Assembly: GCA_019054805.1 (NCBI GenBank)
Contig: JAHQIY010000004.1
Coordinates: forward strand, 6,634,001-6,698,000
DNA: 64,000 nt
Reading direction: 5' to 3'
DNA from: Brachionus manjavacas
Taxonomy: Eukaryota; Rotifera; Eurotatoria; Ploima; Brachionidae
Every line of letters begins with the position of its first letter. Positions within the stretch are counted from its first letter, which is position 1. Positions 56,882 through 64,000 of this stretch are shown in pieces. The translations under genes were made by a program, and so were the position numbers. Under the pieces are notes generated by a model. It worked only from the letters and a program-made list of their open reading frames with translations. It had not been told where the DNA came from and searched no databases.

Positions 56882-56884
56882 ATA

Positions 56885-57130
56885 AAAAAATCTTCAAAAT
56901 ATCTTTGCAATACGGAGAGAATGTTAAAACGAGCGAAATGTTTGAATTTCAAGATCAAGATATAATGAACTTCCAGCAGATTATCACATTGATGTAGAAA
57001 CCGAAAGATTTAGAATAGTAAGGGAAAAGGAAACATCTGATGAAACTTTAGAACGACTATCTGCTGAATTTAAAATTATTTTTTGATTCTTGTAAATTGG
57101 ATGCTGAAACTAAAAAACAATTTTAAAAGA
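56885..57130 (+). pseudogene. Possible gag-like fragment
   Basis: Across a frame change the plus strand encodes YGENVKTSEMFEFQDQDIMN, then DVETERFRIVREKETSDETL, ERLSAEFK and FFDSCKLDAETKKQF. The E-x-FR-x-RE-K-SDETL-x-L-x-F-K pattern recalls gag proteins of Ty3-like retrotransposons, and a Ty3-like RT fragment follows 350 bp downstream. Weak on its own. Confidence 0.35.
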
Positions 57131-57439
57131 AAAAATAGACTCACTAAATTTTCCTTATAAAAGCCAACGAAAACATCAATTTTTTTCATACTTTTAGATT
57201 ATGACAAATACATGGAATCACTGGTATTTTTTTTCTCTAACGCTAACTTAGGATTTTTTTTACTAAGTTAGAGAATTAACATCTTTTGATATCTAAAATT
57301 TCAAATGATTAATTTTAGATTGAATTTAGTATAAAAGCATAAATATATATTTTAATCTTTTATCATTTTCTTTTTTTTCTATTTATTCTGATGAATAATT
57401 CATAATTTCAGACCTAGCAAGTTGTCCACAGAAAATGAA

Positions 57440-57725
57440 TATAGACAAATATTTTGACTCTCCTAGCGACATGGAAAAATTTCTTGCAGTCAGTTCAATA
57501 ACCAAAGAACCTATGGTACACGAAACTGGACTTCAAGCAAGCATTTTTCGATACCAACCTGTACAAGGACTCCATGTTCATTACTAACTTTGGGTATGGA
57601 GGGTTTCTACCAGTTCAATGAAATGTCCTTCGAACTTCCTCTTGCGCCATAAATTGCCACTTAATCAAAAATCATACAACCTTTGCATATGGTTATTTGG
57701 ATAACTTTATAAAATCACGATAAGT
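57440..57725 (+). pseudogene. LTR-retrotransposon (Ty3-like) reverse-transcriptase remnant
   Basis: TKLDFKQAFFDTNLYKDSMF followed by ITNFGYGGFLPVQ and, after a stop and frame change, HTTFAYGYLDNFIKSR. This mimics the Ty3-type order K-L-D-x-x-Q-A...K-T-A-F-I-T-x-F-G-x-Y-x-F...Y-L-D-D-I-I. One catalytic Asp is replaced (LDN). Highly decayed; no LTRs seen. Confidence 0.45.
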
Positions 57726-58111
57726 AGAAGCTTCAGTGCTTAATGGATCTGATTATATGATAAATTAAGATAAATCAAAATTACTTTTAGCTGATGACAG
57801 AATTATTAATTATTTTAGCCTTTCAAATTTTTAAAGATAATTTCTCTCTTAAGATTATTAGTTTAAAAAATAAATAAACAGTCCTTAACAATTCAAAGCA
57901 ATTATTTAAATTATGACAAATTAAAGATAAAATAAACTGCTTAGAATCACTAAGGAATTTTACTCTCTCTTATTGTCACAAAATCTTTTAGTTCATGAAA
58001 TTTATGCTTTTTATTTTTTTCCAGTAAGATTTTCTTTAATTCTTTAATCTTAGAATGAGTCTGGTATCGACAAAATTTACGTATTTATTCGAAGAATCGT
58101 AAACAATTTAC

Positions 58112-61100
58112 CTGAAACAAATTTTTATTATTATGTATCTTGTCCACTGCTGACCGAATGGTTCGAGTAGCCAGCAAACCATTTTGACAATTGGAAACTT
58201 GTTCTCAATCTCTTCCAAATGGTAGCAAGCGAGATTGTCAGATTGGCGATCCTTAAATCCATCAACAATGAATGGTACTAAACCAATTTCTATCTTTAGA
58301 GTTGTCTCTGTGAAATTGCATGTTCTTTTGGTAACAAATTTTTTTTCTTTCATTTTGATGTTTTTTCCCAGAAGCCAAAAATAGGCTGAAAAAAAAGGAA
58401 ACTATTTTATTTTGTCAGGAAAAGTTATTTGCTTGTTCCTTTTGGCACATGAATGAGACGCATTTATTTTTTGCTGAGTTTTAACTAAAATTAAGCTTGA
58501 ATTTGATTTAAAAAATAAAACTAAAAAACTTTTATAATTTGTTTTATTTTAAAAAAAAGCTGCATTTTTTAACATTGCTTTTATCTTGTTCTATTTTAAA
58601 AAAATTTGAAATCAAAAATTGATCATTAAACCAATTAATTTTAATGAACATGCTAAATTTTTCTTAAACCAAATTAATTAAAATTTTAATTAATTTTGAT
58701 CTATGCTTCATGAGTATTTCAATTAAATGAAGACGAGAAAATTAAAAAATCATTTTAGTAAAATCAGATATTTTGGTTTTCAGGTTATTTTTTCTTATTT
58801 TCTATTTAATATTTTTCAATATTTAAATAATAAAAAAAATTCACTTCGAATTATCATTTTCTTTATTTTTTAGAAAAACACTTGTCAATGGTTCATAACC
58901 TCTATTTTGCAGCCATTATAAATTGAAGTTCCAAAGAAATCTTTTTTCAATCTGATTTAAAATCTTCCATAGAAGAAAATACTTCAACTAAAAAATAATT
59001 ACAAAAACTATGTAAAATTATTAAAGATTATTATTCTAAAATTATTTAAAATAAATTGCTATTTAAATGAGCATTTCAATAATTTTTTTAATTTCCTTTA
59101 TGAAAAGTTTGGTATTTTTTCTTAAATTAGATTTGATTTATTTCTTTTAATTTAATTAAGTTTTATAGAAAAAAAATTCACTTTAATTTATCTATGATTT
59201 TAATTAAAAAAGTAAAATCAAATAGATTTAAAAACAGTGAGAAAAAACATGCCAGTATGATCAATGTGGAATAAAAATTAAAAATAAATTATGTTTAAAG
59301 CATTCTAGAAGTTTGAATAAAAGATAACTATATTAAATCGAAAATCTCAAAAAATAAATTGTATTTGCATAAAGCATCATTAATTTTCGACTGGAATATT
59401 AATTATTGGTGAATAGCTAAAATTTCTAAGAGGCTCCAACAAATTTCTTTGAATAATACATAAATTTACCACTACACCATAATTTTACCTCAAAGATCAA
59501 TCTTAAATCTATGTAGGCATAAAGATAAACGAATAAAATTTTATCTTATGAATTATTTGATGAATACAACTGCACAAAGATGGAAAATAAACTATTGGAA
59601 TCTTTCTTATTTATCTTCTGAGTTTTTCTTAGCTTTTGAGTTGGTGGTATTTTTATTTCAGACTAATCTTATAACTGTTAAAATTTTAAACAATATCATA
59701 GATTTAAATTGTTAAGCAAAGCAATAAATTTCTATAAATAAGAAAGGTTTCAAATTAATTTTATCAATTTGTCAATCATCAGCTAAAATTTATTTTTCCT
59801 TTATTTTTAATTTGATTAAAATTTCTTGTTATATGTCATAAAGTTTGCCAAGATTTTTTTAGTTAAGTATTTTAAATGGTTTAAACCTTTTGCCTTTCTA
59901 GGTTCCGAAATATGGTATTTATTGTTTAACTCATAATTTTATTATTTGTTGAAATATAAAAACTCAATTTACTAATTCAATAGACACGCTAAACCTTAAT
60001 CATAAAAAAACTCTAAAAGTAAAATCTTTTAAGTGGGATAGTTTTTAAAAAATAAAAATAGGTAATCACAGCAAGAAATTATAATTTAATATCGAATATG
60101 TGAAAAATATTTATTGTTTTAAATTAAAGAGCTAGTTGAATATAAGTCTGGAATTGTAATTAAAATTTTTAATCAAAAAAATCGCTATCCCGTAGTTCCG
60201 TGAAAATTGCATCCTCAAATGTTACATTCTTTTTCGAATTTTTTAAAACGAAAAAATAATTAAAAAGATTATTCATATCTTTTGATTTTATTATTTACAT
60301 TTAGAATAATTTTTGGTCTTGTCCACGTTTTTGAGTAATAAAGGGTGCTTTTTTTAATTTTCTAAAAGTGTAATTTAGTTTCAGAATTTTCACGTTTAGT
60401 CCAAGTTGATGCTTAGAAAATTTTCTTAGATCTTGTATAAAAATGGGAATTTAGATTTAATTAAATGAATAATTTATCAGCTTTATATTTTTAATAGGTG
60501 ATTATGTTATCGTTCTTTTCAAAGAAATAATTGCATACTTTTTTTCTGTTCTTTAAGTCGAAAAGCTATAAAATTTATGTTTCGAATCTATTTTAATTAT
60601 AGAATAATAGTTGAAACAACAGAAATAAACTCTTTAATATAAATATTTTTATAATTTTTTTTTCAATATTGAAAATGTTTATTAGGGTTTTAATTTAGAT
60701 CTGAAAGCATTTTTAACTTGGATTATTCACCTAATATATGTTGAAAGAAATGAAAAAATATTCAGCTAAATGCCGAGGCTGCATGAATCTTGGCAAATCA
60801 TCAATCCTTTTATAACAAATTGTTTTATCTCTGCTTACTTAATGATTGATATTTTTAAAATAAACAAATTAATATTTAAAAATGTGAAAAATCTCAGACT
60901 CTAACTCGAAATTAAATTTTTCAGAGATTTTTTGCCTATGTGTTATCAATTTAATGATTGTAAATTATGTCCAATTTCTAGGCTTAAGAAACTACAATAA
61001 CAATAGACTTTTATTTTTACTCGAGGATATTTAAAATTTTAAATCATTAGTTTATAGACAAACTTTTTAAAAAAAATAGGAGACTGAAAAGACAATTGGC

Positions 61101-63583
61101 ATAGATATACAATTTTAAATATTTGATTTAGAATTTTAAATTTAATTTAAATAATTCAGTTAGGCATAAATAACTTGAGATTTAGAAATACTTATGATCG
61201 TACATTTTAGAGCATAGATAATTTCAATACTAATAGATTTTTTTATTAGTTTAATTATTATAGCTTCTAAAAAATAATAATAAATATGATATATTATAAG
61301 CTAGCTTACTTCATTTATTATAATTTTGTTAATCAAAAATTGTAGTCTTTAATTTCGAACTTATTTAGAGCTATGCAAATTTAAAATCTTTATTTTAACT
61401 CTTTTGAAAAAAAAAAATTTATCACAGAAAATGTTGTTCCCGAAAGTAAATAGAGTTTTTTCTCCCAGTAAAGCACAGGCAAGGGTTTTAAAAATAACTG
61501 TCTAATCGCTCTAAAAAATATCAAAAATTTATGTCCTTATTTTTTTTAGCAGGTAAGGTGCGTTATAAAAAAAACCCTATAGTTGTTTATGTAAAAAAAT
61601 TTACACTTCATTTAAAAATTTCAAAGTGAAAATAGATTCAAATAACTATTTCAAGTAAAGGAAACAAAAACATTGTTTATAATTCTTTTTGCTCGTAAAA
61701 AAGGTTTCGGGCGTTCTTTTGCAAAAACTAGATTTTTACCCATTAAACTTTATAGATTTTCGGTAAATAACCTCTTAATTTATCAATCTAAAATCTGAGA
61801 AAATCGCATCTAAATTGAACAGTTCACTCAATCAAAATTCTCTTTCGGATTCTGTTATGTTTCATCAATGGTGAATTATTTCATTTTTAATAAATTACTC
61901 TGACAATTTAAAAGAATAAATAAACTAAATAGGTTGAATTTTATGCGAACATTTACAAAATACAGCTATGGTATACTGATATCTTTCTTTTGGGTTATCA
62001 TCTGTTGAAAATCAATCAGAAAAGAACAAAAAAGCAAGAAGATAAGACAATGTTAAATATTTTTGAGCTGAATTGATTAAATATTTTCAAATATTAATAT
62101 TTAAATTATAAATATAAACCTTTTTTTAAATGGCGGGCCTTTTATTCAAGTATTTTTTTATTTTTCTTTCTTATTTAATCAAATAAATGAGAATTTAAGC
62201 TAGAAAAAAATTATTTTTCAAGTATTTTATAAAAATTGGGTTGTTTTCTTTAGGCTTATGAGAGCCTTAATTACAATATACCTAAAACAGTGGTTTGGTT
62301 ATGCATAATTCTCAACAAAAAAAAACCTGTGGAATCGCGGGTGGTTCTTTGCAAATTTTCAAGACCAAATATAAAATAACCAACAGCTTGCACTTTTTGT
62401 TTAATTTTAATGAGTTCTGAAAATATTTTTATCAATTCATTTTTTGTTTTATAATTTTTTAGCATTGTTTATTTTTCTTGGGTTCCATGAATGCAGCTAA
62501 AAGAGAGCAAAATAAGTATTATTCGGCAGAATATGAAAATTTTTTTTTTGCTTAAGCAGCTTATATAATAAATTTCTAAGGTTTAATTACAATATTTCAA
62601 TAAACAAATAATTCGCTTATAAATCTTTGGTATTCGAATTGTATAAAAACTAGAAATACCACTGCCAAATTCAATATATTAAATTGCGTTCAGCTTGATC
62701 AATGTTTAATGTTTATTCACAAGATTAGCTTATTTAAATTTAAATAATTTTTAAGTTAAAAAGTAGTTTCACACCTTGCAGATTAGTGTAAGACATTTTA
62801 AGGAAAAATTTGATAGAACATAATGCTAAATTTTGTTCGAAGCCATATCGACCTTGAAGTTAAATTTTTTTAAATCCCATCAACAATTGTTCGTTTGACT
62901 CAAATTTACTTTAGATAAAATCAAACGATAGGTATCAATTTTGAGGTAATCAAGGAGTCTTAATAGTCTTCCAAGTCAAAATTTTCTAATCTGCTCCAAT
63001 TAGCAAAAAAATTGTTCAAGAAATGATTTGAAATTTTTTTTAATTGTTATTTGTTAAAATGGTAATAAAATATGCAAGTCTATTTTTGTTTTTACACAAA
63101 AAATATTTTCCAATTGATCGGAAAACATCCAATTTTGATTATTTATCATTTAGTTAAATAAAGTTATTTGCTTTTAATCAAATTAGTAAAAGTCAAATTG
63201 CTTTAGGGTGAAGAGAGGTCGTGATTTAGCTATCAATTTTAGTCAATTAGCTTTTAAATTTGTCCATAGACCAAAATTGATAAAAATAAAATAAAATTTA
63301 ATTTTCTTAATCCAAAGACTAAACTCAAAGTAAGTAGATCATTTGAGCCAAGTATTCATAGCCGATCGTCATATACATGAGACGGTCATTAGCCAGTTTA
63401 TTTACATTAATAAACGAATATTAATCCATTGATTCTAAGCTAAAGATTTCAATATATAAGGGACATGACAAATGCAAGATAAGGATACCTAGCTTAAAAA
63501 ATTATTTTCCGAAATGTAATTCAATCAGCACTAGGAAAAAGTCTCCAAACGCCATCTTGATCCAATATTTGTTCAGCTTCCAT
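58112..63583 (-). CDS. Unidentified gene, three phase-compatible exons (partial model)
   Basis: Exon 1 63583-63532 starts with ATG (MEAEQILDQDGVWRLFP) and ends at donor GTGCTG in phase 1. Exon 2 62416-62327 has acceptor ATATTTTCAG and donor CAG-GTTTTT and encodes LIKIKQKVQAVGYFIFGLEN plus LQRTTRDST. Exon 3 58385-58112 has acceptor TTTTTTTTCAG and donor CAG-GTAAAT and encodes YFWLLGKNIKMKEKKFVTKR, CNFTETTLKIEIGLVPFIVD, GFKDRQSDNLACYHLEEIEN and KFPIVKMVCWLLEPFGQQW. Phases fit across both junctions, and these are the only coding-like islands in 5.5 kb. The 3' end is unresolved: a nearby acceptor gives a short tail (RLILRLKN, stop near 58045), while another frame at 58055-57955 looks coding. No family recognised; introns of about 1.1 and 3.9 kb make the link tentative. 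Confidence 0.45.
58390..62320. other. AT-rich sequence (intron 2 of the unidentified gene, or intergenic)
   Basis: Almost 4 kb with no ORF, recognisable transposon, tRNA or structured repeat. Base composition is uniformly AT-rich. Confidence 0.5.
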
Positions 63584-64000
63584 TTTAATTAACTCTTTTA
63601 TTTTTGTTTATTTTGGCATATCTATATCCTATTGATAGGTCAAGCAATCAATTTATTTTGATGATAAACGCCTGAGTAGAACAGTTTTTGTTTAGTTCGA
63701 TTCTAGAATCCGAAGATAAAGTTTTAATTGAAAAATTTATCTTCCTATCATCAGTGTCTGCATTTGATTTTCAAGCAACAGCAAAAAATCTAGATTAAAT
63801 TGTGCCATTCAGCTTGGAATAGATTGTGACCAAAGAAGTGCTTTTTTCACTAGGCTCAATCTCTCCACAGCTAAATCAGCTGCTAACGCTTTACAGTCGA
63901 TCTAAATTTGGCTCAAACTGAAGATTTTATCTTTAAATTTGTTTTGTCTAAATAATTTTATTAGTCTAAGTCTGAGAATAATTTGTTTATGCTGGCCAAA
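62420..64000. other. AT-rich sequence to window end, one short exon only
   Basis: Apart from the proposed first exon at 63532-63583, nothing is supported. 63700-63930 is slightly less AT-rich and could be promoter or 5' UTR of the unidentified minus-strand gene. Confidence 0.4.

Noticed and set aside
57955-58055. Coding-like frame KIKELKKILLEKNKKHKFHE as the last exon of the unidentified gene
   Set aside because: Its frame does not match the phase of the exon ending at 58112 through any acceptor I could find; left as an open question.
1-64000. CRISPR arrays, bacterial operons, phage or rRNA genes
   Set aside because: The window is an animal nuclear genome with spliced genes; none of these was seen.

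Overview
This is a eukaryotic window, extremely AT-rich, with canonical GT-AG introns (many only 48-60 nt) and no prokaryotic features. The gene set (PIG-A, DDHD phospholipase, strawberry notch, vasohibin, tetraspanin, MKS1) is metazoan, and MKS1 indicates a ciliated animal. The density, style and decay of the non-LTR retrotransposon fragments, together with the compact AT-rich genes, suggest a small invertebrate. A monogonont rotifer such as Brachionus is my best guess, but that is inference and no ribosomal or mitochondrial marker is present.

Layout. (1) 0.1-13.2 kb is a compact gene cluster: PIGA and a DDHD1/2-type phospholipase on the minus strand, then, from a 478 bp divergent intergenic region, PBDC1, TSSC4, TMEM128 and a small membrane-protein ORF on the plus strand, the middle three packed within about 130 bp of each other. 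(2) 14.3-24.7 kb is a repeat graveyard: a MULE SWIM-zinc-finger remnant, nested LINE copies on both strands, several separate copies of one LINE 3' end, one intact unidentified ORF (18.2 kb), and a partial duplicate of the 3' end of the strawberry-notch gene. (3) 25.6-26.3 kb is a single-exon tetraspanin. (4) 27.8-41.8 kb is one large strawberry notch (SBNO) gene on the minus strand, four exons encoding about 1722 aa, whose introns hold a LINE zinc-finger ORF, a piggyBac remnant, a LINE tail and a TATCGATA-rich segment. (5) 43.5-45.9 kb is MKS1 in 15 exons. (6) 46-49.6 kb holds MULE and LINE remnants, including one strikingly GC-rich CR1/jockey-like copy. (7) 50-51.3 kb is a vasohibin-type tubulin carboxypeptidase. 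(8) 53.1-57.7 kb is a degraded LINE bounded by a perfect 16 bp target-site duplication, followed by a tRNA-like sequence and an LTR-retrotransposon remnant. (9) 58.1-63.6 kb contains three phase-compatible minus-strand exons of a gene I could not identify, inside otherwise featureless AT-rich sequence.

Exon structures were built by hand from splice signals, reading-frame continuity and remembered family conservation. In every multi-exon gene listed as recognised the exon lengths sum to a whole number of codons. Functionally, PIGA and the DDHD lipase act in ER/Golgi lipid metabolism, TSSC4 in U5 snRNP assembly, PBDC1 probably in eEF1A folding, MKS1 in the ciliary transition zone, vasohibin in tubulin detyrosination and SBNO in transcriptional co-regulation. 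Nothing in the window shows that these genes act as one pathway. I did not find a convincing new multi-gene system. The items I would look at first are the compact PBDC1-TSSC4-TMEM128 cluster, the unidentified exon set at 58-63.6 kb, the recurrent perfect hairpins, and the SBNO 3'-end duplicate.
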